From NCBI RefSeq assembly GCF_014851585.1, contig NZ_JACVAB010000002.1:992001-1056000 (forward strand): a stretch of DNA of 64,000 bases, given 5' to 3'. Numbering within the stretch: the stretch's first letter is position 1; every line of letters begins with the position of its first letter. The translations under genes were made by a program, and so were the position numbers. Positions 52,962 to 63,130 of this stretch are shown here, piece after piece. This DNA is from Agrobacterium sp. AGB01. GTDB lineage: Bacteria > Pseudomonadota > Alphaproteobacteria > Rhizobiales > Rhizobiaceae. The notes below the pieces were generated by a model. The model ran no database searches. It was not told the DNA's origin and saw only the letters and a program-made list of their open reading frames with translations.

Positions 52962-53588
52962 TTAGCGGCTGCGCACCATTGTCATGAAACGAACCTGCTC
53001 AGCAGGGTCTGTCTTGAAAGTGCCGGTGAAGCTGGTGGTCAGGGTTGAAGAACCCTGCTTCTGCACACCGCGCATGGACATGCACATATGCTCTGCATCA
53101 ATCATCACGGCCACGCCGCGGGGTTTCAGAATGCCATCAATCGCGCTGGTGATCTGTGCCGTCATGTTTTCCTGCGTCTGCAGGCGACGACCAAAAATCT
53201 CGACCACGCGGGCAATCTTCGACAGGCCAAGAACACGGCCGTGGGGCAGATAGGCAATATGGGCCTTGCCGACGATTGGCACCATGTGATGCTCACAGTG
53301 GGAGAAGAATGGAATGTCGCGCACCAGCACGATGTCGTCATAACCGCCGACTTCTTCGAAAGTCGTACCAAGAACCTCTTCCGGTTCCTGTGCGTAGCCG
53401 GAAAAAAGCTCGCCATAGGCTTTGGCGACACGGCGTGGGGTGTCCAGCAGGCCTTCGCGGTCCGGGTTGTCACCGGCCCAGCGCAGGAGAACCTTCACTG
53501 CTTCTTCGGCTTCTGCCTGTGTCGGACGCATGATTTCAACGTCAGACGTTGCGCCGGCAGCAGGAAAATTCTTCACAATGGCATCCAT
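52962..53588 (-). CDS. folE: GTP cyclohydrolase I
   Basis: 208 residues; first step of folate/tetrahydropterin synthesis from GTP. Zinc and catalytic motifs: [34 protein letters not shown], and the late [21 protein letters not shown] [12 protein letters not shown]. Full length for the homodecameric type IA enzyme. First gene of a minus-strand group with hisI and the patatin gene. Confidence 0.97.
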   Translation of the reverse strand: MDAIVKNFPAAGATSDVEIMRPTQAEAEEAVKVLLRWAGDNPDREGLLDTPRRVAKAYGELFSGYAQEPEEVLGTTFEEVGGYDDIVLVRDIPFFSHCEHHMVPIVGKAHIAYLPHGRVLGLSKIARVVEIFGRRLQTQENMTAQITSAIDGILKPRGVAVMIDAEHMCMSMRGVQKQGSSTLTTSFTGTFKTDPAEQVRFMTMVRSR

Positions 53589-53865
53589 CTTCTATCTCCC
53601 GATGCGGTTAAAGGCCGCACCTGAACTATGCAACGTGCGTGGCCATTTCCCACGCACTGTCTGCTATCTGGTTGTTTTGCACCGTTTTGGCAAGCGCTAA
53701 CCCTGTTTTTCGATCAATTCAGCGGAATTTCACGACGGCTTGATGATGACGGGGCAAAATAACATATAATGTATTGGGTTGGGCAGAAAAGCCGTGCCAA
53801 GGGTGACGCTGTGTTTGAAAAAGATAACCGGTTTGACCTTGGGGCGCGCTGATACAGGTTGGTTG

Positions 53866-54327
53866 ATGGACGATATTTACAACAACAAGATACTGGCTTT
53901 TGCCGGAAACATTCCGCTGACCGGCCCGATGGCCGATGCGGATGCCAGTGCGCAGAAACATTCGAAACTGTGTGGCTCCCGGGTAAAAGTGTATCTGAAA
54001 GTGGAAGATGGTGCCGTCAGTGCCTTTTCGCACGAAGTGAAAGCCTGTGCGTTGGGGCAGGCATCTTCCTCCATCATGGCGCATCATGTGGTGGGTGCCA
54101 GCGTTGATGAACTGCGTCAGGCGCGGCTGGATATGCTGGCCATGCTGACCAATGGCGGTGACGGCCCGACCGGCCGATTTGAGGACATGCGGGTGCTAAA
54201 GCCAGTCAAGGATTACAAGGCCCGCCACGCATCCACCATGCTGACTTTTGATGCGGTGGTGGATTGCCTCGACCAGATCGCGGCTCATCAGCCCGAGGCT
54301 GTTTCAGCCGCCACTGTTGCGGGCTAA
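53866..54327 (+). CDS. IscU/NifU-type iron-sulfur scaffold-like protein
   Basis: 153 residues with the NifU-N fold signature: NNKILAFAGNIP at the start, KLCGSRVKVYLKVEDG, and VKACALGQASSSIMA. Cluster-binding cysteines are in LCGS and ACALG, but the third cysteine of classical IscU is displaced, so it may be a divergent scaffold. It precedes yidD by 3 bp and that gene precedes thrS. ATG 53866; the longer open frame to 53779 is not supported. Confidence 0.83.
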   Translation: MDDIYNNKILAFAGNIPLTGPMADADASAQKHSKLCGSRVKVYLKVEDGAVSAFSHEVKACALGQASSSIMAHHVVGASVDELRQARLDMLAMLTNGGDGPTGRFEDMRVLKPVKDYKARHASTMLTFDAVVDCLDQIAAHQPEAVSAATVAG

Positions 54328-54330
54328 GCC

Positions 54331-54693
54331 ATGTGTGGCGCGCCCGGCTGCAACCACGAACCGCAGCCAACTCCACGCAAGACCGCCTCGCGCAACTGGC
54401 AGGGACCGTTTCGCAAGACGCCTGGACGCCTGCTCGGCATGGCGTTCATCCGCTTTTACCAACTGACCTTTTCCGGTTTCATCGGCAATTCCTGCCGCCA
54501 TATCCCCACCTGTTCGGAATATGGTTATGAGGCGATTGCCCGCCACGGCTTTTGGGCCGGGGGATGGCTGACGCTGTTTCGTGTGGCGCGCTGCGGGCCG
54601 GGTGGCACCAGCGGTCTTGATCCGGTGCGCGAAACGCTTGGGGCAAACCAGCACTGGTGGGCACCCTGGCGATATTGGTCGCGTCACCACTGA
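54331..54693 (+). CDS. yidD: Membrane protein insertion efficiency factor YidD
   Basis: 120 residues, with the conserved core RFYQLTFSGFIGNSCRHIPTCSEYGYEAI and the C-terminal RCGPGGTSGLDPV. It acts near YidC at the inner membrane. In most bacteria it sits beside rnpA; here it follows the scaffold-like gene by 3 bp instead. The N-terminal 30 residues (with Cys, Asn, Gln) are a longer extension than in E. coli. Confidence 0.93.
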   Translation: MCGAPGCNHEPQPTPRKTASRNWQGPFRKTPGRLLGMAFIRFYQLTFSGFIGNSCRHIPTCSEYGYEAIARHGFWAGGWLTLFRVARCGPGGTSGLDPVRETLGANQHWWAPWRYWSRHH

Positions 54694-54814
54694 TCGCATC
54701 TTTACCCTTTGGATGAACGGCGCTAAAAGGCCTGCCAGATAAGTAAGGACTTACTTATCACACGTAAAACCACCCGCATTGGTTGGCGGGACTGGATCAA
54801 GGAGCATTGATATT

Positions 54815-56830
54815 ATGTCAGCAGCTATTTCCCTTACATTTCCCGATGGATCGGCTCGCGAGTTTGCGCCTGGCACCACAGGCCGTGACGTCGCAGAATC
54901 CATCTCCAAATCCCTGGTCAAGAAAGCGGTTGCCATCACCATCGACGGTGAGTTGCGCGACCTGTCTGACGTTGTGACTGCTGGCAAAATCGAGATTGTG
55001 ACCCGCACCGATCCGCGTGCGCTGGAGCTTATCCGGCACGACGCAGCCCATGTGATGGCTGAAGCTGTGCAGCAGCTGTGGCCCGGCACGCAGGTGACGA
55101 TTGGCCCGGTTATTGAAAACGGCTTCTATTACGACTTTGCCAAGAACGAACCTTTTACGCCTGAAGATCTGCCGAAGATCGAAGCGAAGATGAAGGAAAT
55201 CATTGCGCGCAATGCTGCCTTCACCAAGCAGGTCTGGTCGCGCGACAAGGCCAAGGACGTGTTTGCTGCCAAGGGCGAAAGCTACAAGGTCGAGCTGATC
55301 GACGCGATCCCGGAAGATCAGGATCTCAAGATCTATTACCAGGGCGACTGGTTTGACCTTTGCCGCGGCCCGCACATGGCCTCCACTGGCCAGATCGGCA
55401 CGGCTTTCAAGCTGATGAAGGTTGCCGGTGCTTACTGGCGTGGTGACAGCAACAATCCGATGCTGACACGTATCTACGGCACAGCCTGGGCAACACAGGA
55501 AGAGCTCGACCGTTACATGCATATTCTGGCCGAGGCTGAAAAGCGCGACCACCGTCGTCTTGGCCGCGAGATGGATCTGTTCCATTTCCAGGAAGAAGGT
55601 CCGGGCGTGGTGTTCTGGCATGGCAAGGGCTGGCGCATGTTCCAGGCTCTGACAAGCTATATGCGCCGTAACCTTGAAGGCACCTATCAGGAAGTCAACG
55701 CACCGCAGGTGCTGGATGCGTCGCTGTGGGAAACCTCCGGTCACTGGGGCTGGTACCAGGAAAACATGTTTGCGGTGAAGTCGGCCTATGCCTTCACACA
55801 CCCGGACGACAAGGAAGCGGACAACCGCGTTTTTGCGCTGAAGCCAATGAACTGCCCGGGTCACGTGCAGATCTTCAAACATGGCCTGAAGTCCTACCGC
55901 GAACTGCCGGTACGTCTGGCGGAGTTTGGTACCGTTCACCGTTACGAGGCTTCTGGCGCTCTGCACGGCCTGATGCGCGTACGCGGCTTTACGCAGGACG
56001 ACGCACACGTGTTCTGCACGGAAGAGCAGATGGCAGCGGAATGCCTGCGCATCAACGAACTCATCCTGTCGGTCTACAAGGACTTCGGATTTGATGAAGT
56101 GGTGGTGAAGCTGTCGACACGCCCTGAAAAGCGCGTTGGTAACGATGCCCTGTGGGATCGTGCTGAAAGCGTGATGACGGATGTATTGAAGACCATCGAG
56201 GAACAGTCGGAAGGCCGCATCAAGACTGGCATTCTGCCAGGCGAGGGCGCGTTCTACGGTCCGAAGTTCGAATATACCCTTCGCGATGCGATCGGCCGTG
56301 AATGGCAGTGCGGCACGACACAGGTGGACTTCAACCTGCCGGAACGTTTTGGCGCTTTCTACATCGACCAGAACTCGGAAAAGACCCAGCCTGTGATGAT
56401 CCACCGCGCGATCTGCGGTTCGATGGAACGCTTCCTTGGCATTCTGATCGAAAACTTCGCCGGTCACATGCCGCTGTGGTTTGCACCTTTGCAGGTTGTT
56501 GTTGCGACGATTACCTCCGAGGCTGACGATTACGGCCGCGAAGTTGCCGAAGCGCTGCGCGATGCGGGCATGACGGTTGAAACCGACTTCCGCAACGAGA
56601 AGATCAATTACAAGGTGCGCGAACATTCGGTCACGAAAGTTCCCGTGATCATCGTTTGTGGTCGAAAGGAAGCCGAGGAACGCTCGGTCAACATTCGCCG
56701 TCTTGGCAGCCAGGCGCAGACATCCATGTCGCTGGAAGAGGCAATCACCAGCCTCGTTGATGAGGCAACACCGCCAGACGTCAAGCGCAAGCGCGCAGCC
56801 AAGGCTGCCCGCGTAACCAAAGTAGCATAA
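54815..56830 (+). CDS. thrS: Threonyl-tRNA synthetase
   Basis: 671-residue class II synthetase. Order of domains: TGS at residues 1-64, an editing domain with [17 protein letters not shown], the catalytic core with MNCPGH and the zinc ligands, [25 protein letters not shown], and the anticodon-binding domain with [11 protein letters not shown] near the end. Start ATG 54815 follows AAGGAG. A short Lys/Arg-rich tail ([15 protein letters not shown]) is beyond the E. coli length. Terminator directly after. Confidence 0.97.
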   Translation: MSAAISLTFPDGSAREFAPGTTGRDVAESISKSLVKKAVAITIDGELRDLSDVVTAGKIEIVTRTDPRALELIRHDAAHVMAEAVQQLWPGTQVTIGPVIENGFYYDFAKNEPFTPEDLPKIEAKMKEIIARNAAFTKQVWSRDKAKDVFAAKGESYKVELIDAIPEDQDLKIYYQGDWFDLCRGPHMASTGQIGTAFKLMKVAGAYWRGDSNNPMLTRIYGTAWATQEELDRYMHILAEAEKRDHRRLGREMDLFHFQEEGPGVVFWHGKGWRMFQALTSYMRRNLEGTYQEVNAPQVLDASLWETSGHWGWYQENMFAVKSAYAFTHPDDKEADNRVFALKPMNCPGHVQIFKHGLKSYRELPVRLAEFGTVHRYEASGALHGLMRVRGFTQDDAHVFCTEEQMAAECLRINELILSVYKDFGFDEVVVKLSTRPEKRVGNDALWDRAESVMTDVLKTIEEQSEGRIKTGILPGEGAFYGPKFEYTLRDAIGREWQCGTTQVDFNLPERFGAFYIDQNSEKTQPVMIHRAICGSMERFLGILIENFAGHMPLWFAPLQVVVATITSEADDYGREVAEALRDAGMTVETDFRNEKINYKVREHSVTKVPVIIVCGRKEAEERSVNIRRLGSQAQTSMSLEEAITSLVDEATPPDVKRKRAAKAARVTKVA

Positions 56831-56836
56831 AACAGA

Positions 56837-56866
56837 AACGGCGCCGAAAGGCGCCGTTTTTATATC
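56837..56866 (+). terminator. thrS terminator
   Basis: AACGGCGCC-GAAA-GGCGCCGTT followed by TTTATAT, 7 bp after the thrS stop. Confidence 0.93.
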
Positions 56867-56937
56867 TGCCGTTAGTGTCTGATTTTGATGATGTCTCTGG
56901 GCGGTGATGCCACGGGAGACTTGACGTGACGTCAGGA

Positions 56938-57915
56938 TCAGAAGTCGCCGCTGCCGTCGTCAGTGTTTTCAGGCTCCTTCATCAGCACTTCCACGTCGGT
57001 ATCGTGGCTTGCCTCAACGGTGAAGTTGCTCTGGTAGACCTTGTCCTTGTTACGGGCGATGGCGGTATATTCGCCTTCAGCCAGCACCATTGTGGAAAAG
57101 GCGCTAACGCTTTCGCTGACGATATCACCGCCGCTGGTCAGAACCGACCATGCGGTATCGGCAATGGCTTCTCCGCCTTTTTCAGACACCAGTTTCAGCG
57201 TTGCCTGTGCTGCGTGGTGCTGCAAGGTGGCTTCGGTCAATTTGCCCGCTTCAACCTGAATATCGGCACGGACAACGGCGTTGATGCCGCCATATTCCGA
57301 CACGACATGATAGGTGCCGGCATTCAGGCGGATGATGGTGTTTGGCTTGACGTCGTTCATGACCAGCTTGCGCTCGCCATCGTCACTGACATCGGATGAG
57401 TAGACCGAAAATTTCAGCAGGTTGCCGGGGATCTTGCGGTCTGTTCCAGCCGTTGCATTCAGCACGAAGCCGCCGGCATCCAGAATGAGAACCTGCTTGT
57501 CGACCTTGCCGGACATTGGGACAACCAGCTTCTTGGTGACGCCAGCGCGGCCGAAGGTAACATTAATGAAATAGTCGCCGGGCAACAGGTGGAAGGTGGC
57601 AGTGCCGCCTTCGGAACTGGCCAGCATCGGCAGCTTGCCATCTTCACCGGGAATAGGGCTAAACACGCGCCAGGCAAGGCCTTGCTGCATGGCCTCACCA
57701 TCACCGGTCAGCTTTGCCTCGAGAATGACATCAGATGCAGTTTGTGCCGGTTCGCTGGCCGAGGGCGGCGTGAAGGCATTGAGCTTTGGCATTTTGGCGG
57801 TGCCGCCAAGCTGCTTGAAACCCTGGAACGCATCATTGGCAAAAACGGCATGAGACGGCATAACAATAGCGCCGACCGCGATTGCCAGACTTGCCGCAAA
57901 TTTGATGGCTTTCAT
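56938..57915 (-). CDS. Exported protein with three beta-sandwich repeats
   Basis: 325 residues. Signal peptide to about residue 27 (AIAVGAIVMPSHAVFA). The rest shows three similar units of roughly 85-95 residues, each ending in a Gly-x-Tyr turn: FHLLPGDYFINVTFG, IRLNAGTYHVVSEYGG and MVLAEGEYTAIARNK. Each begins with a W/F-x-V segment (LAWRVFSP, LLKFSVYSS, TAWSVLTSG). This resembles prealbumin/Ig-like repeats of carboxypeptidase-regulatory type. It ends in acidic residues (ENTDDGSGDF). Function unknown. It converges on thrS and stands alone. Confidence 0.75.
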   Translation of the reverse strand: MKAIKFAASLAIAVGAIVMPSHAVFANDAFQGFKQLGGTAKMPKLNAFTPPSASEPAQTASDVILEAKLTGDGEAMQQGLAWRVFSPIPGEDGKLPMLASSEGGTATFHLLPGDYFINVTFGRAGVTKKLVVPMSGKVDKQVLILDAGGFVLNATAGTDRKIPGNLLKFSVYSSDVSDDGERKLVMNDVKPNTIIRLNAGTYHVVSEYGGINAVVRADIQVEAGKLTEATLQHHAAQATLKLVSEKGGEAIADTAWSVLTSGGDIVSESVSAFSTMVLAEGEYTAIARNKDKVYQSNFTVEASHDTDVEVLMKEPENTDDGSGDF

Positions 57916-58023
57916 GATTGTTACCAATTGACTTCTGTATTTCCGGGGACCACTTGAAACCGAAGGTCATGGCTATTTCAAGACCCATACCCTTACATGC
58001 CACAGCAATGGAAGACCGTTATC

Positions 58024-58599
58024 ATGAAAAGTGACATCACGCTTCTGGATTATCTCAATGTCCGTCGCTCAATTCCCGCTTTCCAGCTTTCAGAACCCGG
58101 CCCCGAAAAGGCCGAGATCGAAGAAATCTTACGCCTTTCGGTGCGTGTGCCTGACCATGGCAAGCTGGCCCCTTGGCGTTTTATCGTTTACCGCGGCGAG
58201 CAGCGTGAAAAACTAGGACGTGAGATGCTGGCGCTGGCGCTGGCTGACAAGCCGGACATGAGCGACGAACAGAAGCAGGTGGAACTGACACGCTTTACCC
58301 GCGCCCCGGTTGTTGTTGCTGTTATCAGCACCGCCGGTCCGCATGTCAAAATCCCTGAATGGGAGCAGATCATGTCGGCTGGTGCGGTGTGCCTTAACCT
58401 GATCATGGCGGCCAATGCCCATGGTTATGCGGCCAACTGGTTGACCGAATGGATGGCATTTGACGCCAAGGCATGGCCAGCACTCGGCATTGATGCCAGC
58501 GAAAAAGTCGCGGGCTTTATCCATATTGGCTCTACGACATTCCCGCCGGTCGAACGTCCGCGCCCCAACGTATCAGACGTTGTGACCTGGGTGGGCTAA
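58024..58599 (+). CDS. Nitroreductase-family FMN oxidoreductase
   Basis: 191 residues of the nitroreductase fold (YdjA/RutE-like). FMN site residues are in [13 protein letters not shown] near the N terminus and [13 protein letters not shown]; the C-terminal segment has [18 protein letters not shown]. The physiological substrate is unknown. It precedes the flavin reductase gene by 4 bp and is likely co-translated with it, so the latter may supply reduced flavin. Confidence 0.9.
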   Translation: MKSDITLLDYLNVRRSIPAFQLSEPGPEKAEIEEILRLSVRVPDHGKLAPWRFIVYRGEQREKLGREMLALALADKPDMSDEQKQVELTRFTRAPVVVAVISTAGPHVKIPEWEQIMSAGAVCLNLIMAANAHGYAANWLTEWMAFDAKAWPALGIDASEKVAGFIHIGSTTFPPVERPRPNVSDVVTWVG

Positions 58600-58603
58600 G
58601 GGT

Positions 58604-59203
58604 ATGTTCTACGAGACAGCAGCGAATGCCCACGGCCTGCGACATGATCCATTCAAGGCGATTGTCGCACCACGGCCGATTGGCTGGATTGGTACCAAGG
58701 GTAATGACGGGTCTTTCAACCTGTCTCCCTATTCCTTTTTTAACGTTGTCTCGGACAATCCCAAAATCGTGATGTTCTCGTCCAGCGGTCGCAAGCACAG
58801 CCTGCGCAATGCCGAGGAGACGGGTGTGTTTACCGCAAGCCTCGTTAGCCGTGACCTGGTGGAAAAGACCAATCTTTCCTCGCGTGCGGTCGACTACGGC
58901 GTCGATGAGTTTCAGCTTGCTGGTCTGACCTCTAAAATGGGCCATGTGGTGCAAGCGCCTTTTGTCGCTGAAGCCCATGCGGCGCTGGAGTGCCGTGTCA
59001 CACAAATCCTGCAGCCGGTTGGTCTTGATGGTGAGGCGGCGGATAGCTGGATGGTGTTTGGGCAGGTGATTGCCATTCATATTGACGATTCGATCATCCG
59101 TGATGGTCGTCTCGACATGGGCCTTGCCCGGCCGATCGGCCGCATGGGTTACATGGATTATTGTGATGGCGGTTCGGATGTTTTCGAGCTGCAAAGACCA
59201 TAG
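58604..59203 (+). CDS. Flavin reductase-family protein
   Basis: 199 residues with the split-barrel FMN-binding fold: IVAPRPIGWIGTKG, NLSPYSFFNVVSDNPK and TASLVSRDLVEKTN. It may reduce flavin or act on a substrate directly. The gene is separated by only 4 bp from the nitroreductase gene. A terminator follows. Confidence 0.9.
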   Translation: MFYETAANAHGLRHDPFKAIVAPRPIGWIGTKGNDGSFNLSPYSFFNVVSDNPKIVMFSSSGRKHSLRNAEETGVFTASLVSRDLVEKTNLSSRAVDYGVDEFQLAGLTSKMGHVVQAPFVAEAHAALECRVTQILQPVGLDGEAADSWMVFGQVIAIHIDDSIIRDGRLDMGLARPIGRMGYMDYCDGGSDVFELQRP

Positions 59204-59271
59204 GATGTTCGCAATGTCCTGAAACCCGTGGGGATTTAGTCTGTTGCGCTCGACGCCTTCCATGAAATCAA

Positions 59272-59310
59272 GACGCCGGAATGCTTTACCGCATTGCCGG
59301 CGTTTTTGTT
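59272..59310 (+). terminator. Terminator of the flavoenzyme pair
   Basis: ACGCCGGAATGC pairs with GCATTGCCGGCGT (one bulge) and is followed by TTTTGTTTT. Confidence 0.88.
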
Positions 59311-59475
59311 TTCCTGCGCAAATTCTTATGGTTTTTCAGCCGTTAACAAGCATGGTGAACCAAACGTAAACCATTTGCTCCTAGGGTACATCAACGGGCA
59401 GAGATGAGGCGGGACCGTTTTTCGTACGCTTCTCCTGTTCGGCCTGAAATGTGGTGATGTATTCAAGAGGCTGCT

Positions 59476-60615
59476 GTGATCGTTAAGGCATTCCTTCGCT
59501 GGTCTGAGACGGCAAAAGTTGCAGATAGAGCTAGTGCAGCCAATGCTCTTGGTCGCGCCTATCTCGTCGAAGGCATGAACAAGGAGCAGCATGAGGCCGC
59601 CTATATGGCGTTGACCTATCTGCTGGATGATCCGTCGCCACGCGTGCGTCTTTCGCTTGCGGAAGCCATTTGTGATTCCCCCGTTGCGCCACGCGCCATT
59701 GTTGTTGCGCTGGCCGAAGACCAGCCGGAGATTTCCGGCACTGTCATCATGCGCTCGCCGGTTCTGCGCGACATGGATCTGGTTGATCTTGTCGGCCGTG
59801 GTGATGTGGCAACCCGTTCCTTTATCGCCGCACGTCCTTATCTGACCCGTGGCGTGTGTGCCGCGCTGGCGGAAGTCGCCGATCTCGGCGAACTGTTCAT
59901 TCTGCTGGAAAACGAACTGATCGATATCTCGCGCATTTCGCTGCGCCGTATTGTCGAGCGTTTTGGCGAACAGGCCGAAATTCGCAACCTACTTCTGGAG
60001 CGTGATGACCTGCCGGCTGATGCCCGCCATGCGCTGTTGAACCATGTCGGCAGTGCGCTTGCCTGTTCTGATTTGGTCAATGCCTTTGTCGACCGCTCGC
60101 GCATCGATTACGTCATTCGTGACGCCGGTGACACGGCAACCGTTGAAATTCTGGCTTCGGTGCCACAGGCCGATATGCCTGCCTTTGTCGACCATCTGCG
60201 CAAAAGCGGTGAGTTGAACCCGGCATTGCTGATTTATGCGCTATGTGCCGGTCGCCTGAGTTTCTTCAGTGAAGCCATGTCCAATCTGTCACAGCTGGAT
60301 GAAAAGCGCGTACGCTCCATTCTGGCAACCGGTCGCGTGCCGGCAGTGCAGGTGCTGTTCCATTCTGCCGGGCTGTCAAAAGACATCTGCGCCGTGTTTG
60401 TGGATGCAACGCTGTTGTGGCGTGATGCGGCGCAGTCGATTTCCGGCGTGGCGCTGGAGGATATTTGCGGCAATCTGGTTGCTAAGTTCCGTGCGCGTCA
60501 CGGGCTACCAGCGGTCGTCGATGAGCTTCTCGATATGCTGGAAAAGCTGCAGATGAACGAGCAGCGACAGAGAGCGCGCTCTTATGCCAGCGGCCTGATG
60601 ATTGACGCTGCCTGA
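59476..60615 (+). CDS. DUF2336 protein (HEAT-like repeats)
   Basis: 379 residues of helical repeats, typical of the alphaproteobacterial DUF2336 family: VADRASAANALGRAYL, then SPRVRLSLAEAICDSPVAP, a repeat arrangement like HEAT/TPR solenoids. Function unknown; no catalytic motif seen. GTG 59476 with AAGAGG upstream is used. It stands alone after the flavoenzyme terminator. Confidence 0.88.
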   Translation: MIVKAFLRWSETAKVADRASAANALGRAYLVEGMNKEQHEAAYMALTYLLDDPSPRVRLSLAEAICDSPVAPRAIVVALAEDQPEISGTVIMRSPVLRDMDLVDLVGRGDVATRSFIAARPYLTRGVCAALAEVADLGELFILLENELIDISRISLRRIVERFGEQAEIRNLLLERDDLPADARHALLNHVGSALACSDLVNAFVDRSRIDYVIRDAGDTATVEILASVPQADMPAFVDHLRKSGELNPALLIYALCAGRLSFFSEAMSNLSQLDEKRVRSILATGRVPAVQVLFHSAGLSKDICAVFVDATLLWRDAAQSISGVALEDICGNLVAKFRARHGLPAVVDELLDMLEKLQMNEQRQRARSYASGLMIDAA

Positions 60616-60649
60616 TCCGGCCTTCTGATCCTCGTTTTGGTGAAATGCC

Positions 60650-61069
60650 TTATTTGGTAAAGCGTTTCGCCATCCAGGAATAACTGTCCTCGACAATTCT
60701 CACCGGTTTGACAAACAGGTTTTTGACGCCTTCCGTTGATGGAAGAATACGTCTGACGCGGGTAATGGCCTGTGCAGTCAGTGACTGTTCGTGTTCAGCC
60801 GTCATCGGCGCCTGTCCGTCAGCCTCGACATGCGCTTCTGCCGCATTTGGCTCGGTTGTCGGTGCGCTGGCTGTCTGGGCATCCGGTGTCTGGCACACGG
60901 CAACGACAACCGGGTAGGGCGCATTGGCGTAATTGCCCAGTTCCTTTTCGGAAGCGGCATCACACAGCTCGATACTGGTCCATTGCTGCTGCAAGGTCGC
61001 CACGTGATGGCAATCGACGGCGCTGTCGTCGCAGCCAAGAATGGTCATGAGGACAAAGGCTGTTTTCAT
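60650..61069 (-). CDS. Hypothetical small protein with several cysteines
   Basis: 139 residues. The N-terminal half carries four cysteines spaced like a small disulfide or metal unit: LGCDDSAVDCHHVAT, SIELCDAASEKEL and AVCQTP. A Pro/Ala/Glu/Thr-rich linker and a basic helix (ITRVRRILPSTEGVKNLF) follow. ATG 61069 is preceded by AGAGAT. There is no clear signal peptide. It is convergent with the DUF2336 gene. No family recognised. Confidence 0.6.
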   Translation of the reverse strand: MKTAFVLMTILGCDDSAVDCHHVATLQQQWTSIELCDAASEKELGNYANAPYPVVVAVCQTPDAQTASAPTTEPNAAEAHVEADGQAPMTAEHEQSLTAQAITRVRRILPSTEGVKNLFVKPVRIVEDSYSWMAKRFTK

Positions 61070-61188
61070 ATCTCTGGCTGCCTTGAAGGGTAAAATCGCA
61101 CCGTAGAAACTGTGTTTTGGGAATTGCACGCCAATTGCAGTTACAATAGGGCAGATGAATTCTCACAAAACAGACGTGGCATAATTTT

Positions 61189-61644
61189 ATGACGATCTCA
61201 ATTCAGCTGGAACAAGCCGATCAGCCAGATATCATCACACTGCTGGAAATGTCGGATGCCTATATGGCGTCGCTCTATCCCGCGGAAAGCAATCACCTGC
61301 TTGATGTTACCACCTTGATGAAGCCGGAGGTTTCATTTCTGGTGGCGCGCAAGGACGAGCAGATTGTCGGCTGTTGTGCGCTGGTGTCGCAGGGTGACGG
61401 TTTTGCCGAGATCAAACGGATGTTTGTCGATCCGAACGCACGCGGCCTGAAAATCGGGCAGAAGCTGATGGACGCTATTGAAACGCTCGGTCGCGATCTT
61501 GGCCTGCGGGCCATTCGTCTGGAAACCGGCATCAGCCAGCCAGAAGCGATTGGTCTTTACCGCAAGGCGGGTTTCGAGGATGTGCCGGCCTTTGCGCCTT
61601 ACCAGCCTGATCCGCTCAGCCTTTTTATGCAAAAGACCCTCTGA
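61189..61644 (+). CDS. GNAT-family N-acetyltransferase
   Basis: 151 residues. Typical motif A: IKRMFVDPNARGLKIGQKLMD, followed by LGLRAIRLETGISQPEAIGLYRKAGFE. The substrate is unknown. It is convergent with the AI-2E permease gene, with a shared terminator between them. Confidence 0.92.
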   Translation: MTISIQLEQADQPDIITLLEMSDAYMASLYPAESNHLLDVTTLMKPEVSFLVARKDEQIVGCCALVSQGDGFAEIKRMFVDPNARGLKIGQKLMDAIETLGRDLGLRAIRLETGISQPEAIGLYRKAGFEDVPAFAPYQPDPLSLFMQKTL

Positions 61645-61650
61645 ATGACA

Positions 61651-61684
61651 AAACCCGCTAAACCAGGTTTAGCGGGTTTTCTTT
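61651..61684. terminator. Shared bidirectional terminator
   Basis: AAACCCGCTAAACC pairs with GGTTTAGCGGGTTT, with A-run and T-run flanks, between the convergent GNAT and AI-2E genes. Confidence 0.92.
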
Positions 61685-61692
61685 TGGGTCGT

Positions 61693-62898
61693 TTAAGAGG
61701 CCGCTTTTCTGAGTGGCGGCGGTGGTGCCTGCGTGCCGTCAGCCGATGCGGATATGTCCACGGTCTCTGCCGGGGTGGATGACAGTTCCACCTCACGCAC
61801 CCATTCACGCCAAATGGCAACCAGAAGCGCCATCAGCACCGGACCGATGAACAGGCCGAGGAAACCCATGGTTTTCACGCCGCCAACCAGGCCGAAGAAG
61901 GTTGGCAGAAATGGCAGCTTGATCGGGCCACCGACCAGACGCGGACGAATGGTCTTGTCAACAATGAACAGTTCCACCGAACCCCAGACGAACAGGCCAA
62001 CACCGGCTGCGACCGAACCGCTGGCCACCAGATAGATCGACACCAGCGTAAAGGACAGCGGTGCGCCACCGGGAATAAGCGCCATGACGCCGGTCAGCAC
62101 ACCGAGCGTGACAGGCGAGGGTACACCGGCAATCCAGTAGGCGATGCCGAGAATGATACCTTCACCAATCGCGATCAGCGTCATGCCTGTGACGGTCGAG
62201 CTGATGGTGGCCGGTACAACGCGCGAAATCCGCTCCCAGCGGGTTGGCAGAATACGCTCGCCGAGCAGGTCCACCTGTTTGGAGAAGGAAGCGCCATTGC
62301 GATAGACGAAGAACAGCGCAATCAGCAGAAACAGCAGCGTCAGGATAAGGTGGAAGGCGCCGTTACCGGCAGCCAGAACGGCGCGGTAGATGTTGCCGAT
62401 GTTTGCGCCACTGACCAGTTGAATGACCTCACCAATCGCACCTGGCGTGCCGATATATTTTGTCCATTGTTCTGTCAGCCATACGCCAACACCCGGCATA
62501 CCGGAAATCCATTCCGGTACCGGTGCACCATACCGGTTTGCCTCAACCGCCCAGCCAAACCATTCGCGAATTTCACTGGCCGTATAGGACGCGGCAATGA
62601 CGATTGGCACAATCAGGAAGGTGATGATGAGAATGATGGCGATGGTGGCGCCAACGGTCGTGTTGCCACCGACATTCTTCAGCAGCTTTCTGTACAGCGG
62701 CCAGCTTGCAAAGCCGATAACCAATGCGGCCAGCACCGGCACTAAAAAGCCGTGAAAGAAGTAGATACCGGCAGCGACGATCAGAATTAGAAGCCAGCGA
62801 GCAGCGGATATGGAAGGTATGAGCGCCATACGGGACGGCGTGACAGGGCCGAGCCATTTCTGCTCGCTCTGTGGTCTATGGGTGTCTGCGCTGCTCAC
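61693..62898 (-). CDS. AI-2E family (TqsA/PerM-like) membrane protein
   Basis: 401 residues with eight predicted transmembrane segments and the family pattern: FFHGFLVPVLAALVIGFASWPLYRKL, the re-entrant GVLTGVMALIPGGAPL and the late FLGLFIGPVLMALL. Members export AI-2 or act as general permeases; the cargo here is unknown. GTG 62898 is used, with AAGAGAC at a good distance; no ATG lies nearby. A Pro/Ala-rich tail (GTQAPPPPLRKAAS) ends it. A 12-bp palindrome (CATTTCGAAATG) lies just upstream. Confidence 0.88.
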   Translation of the reverse strand: MSSADTHRPQSEQKWLGPVTPSRMALIPSISAARWLLILIVAAGIYFFHGFLVPVLAALVIGFASWPLYRKLLKNVGGNTTVGATIAIILIITFLIVPIVIAASYTASEIREWFGWAVEANRYGAPVPEWISGMPGVGVWLTEQWTKYIGTPGAIGEVIQLVSGANIGNIYRAVLAAGNGAFHLILTLLFLLIALFFVYRNGASFSKQVDLLGERILPTRWERISRVVPATISSTVTGMTLIAIGEGIILGIAYWIAGVPSPVTLGVLTGVMALIPGGAPLSFTLVSIYLVASGSVAAGVGLFVWGSVELFIVDKTIRPRLVGGPIKLPFLPTFFGLVGGVKTMGFLGLFIGPVLMALLVAIWREWVREVELSSTPAETVDISASADGTQAPPPPLRKAAS

Positions 62899-62915
62899 AA
62901 CGAATGTCTCTTTCG

Positions 62916-62927
62916 CATTTCGAAATG
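62916..62927. promoter_or_regulatory. Palindrome CATTTCGAAATG upstream of the AI-2E gene
   Basis: A perfect 12-bp palindrome 18 bp upstream of the GTG start. It could be an operator but is short; listed as a possible site only. Confidence 0.3.
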
Positions 62928-63130
62928 TTTCCCTTCAGTGTCACACGGCGACGTTGTTTTGTGCAAACCTTAAAGGGTCATTCCATCGTTTTTATTGTCC
63001 TCACTTAATATAGTGAAGGATTTTGGTAAAAATAACGCAACACCCTTGGCTCAAATATATAAATATGACAATTACCCATCACTTTTCGCATGCTGCGATG
63101 TGATTGCAGCGACTACCGGAAGTAGATGAG

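Noticed and set aside
54818..56626. A 600-codon open frame antisense to thrS.
   Set aside because: Shadow of thrS codon usage; no start signals or family features.
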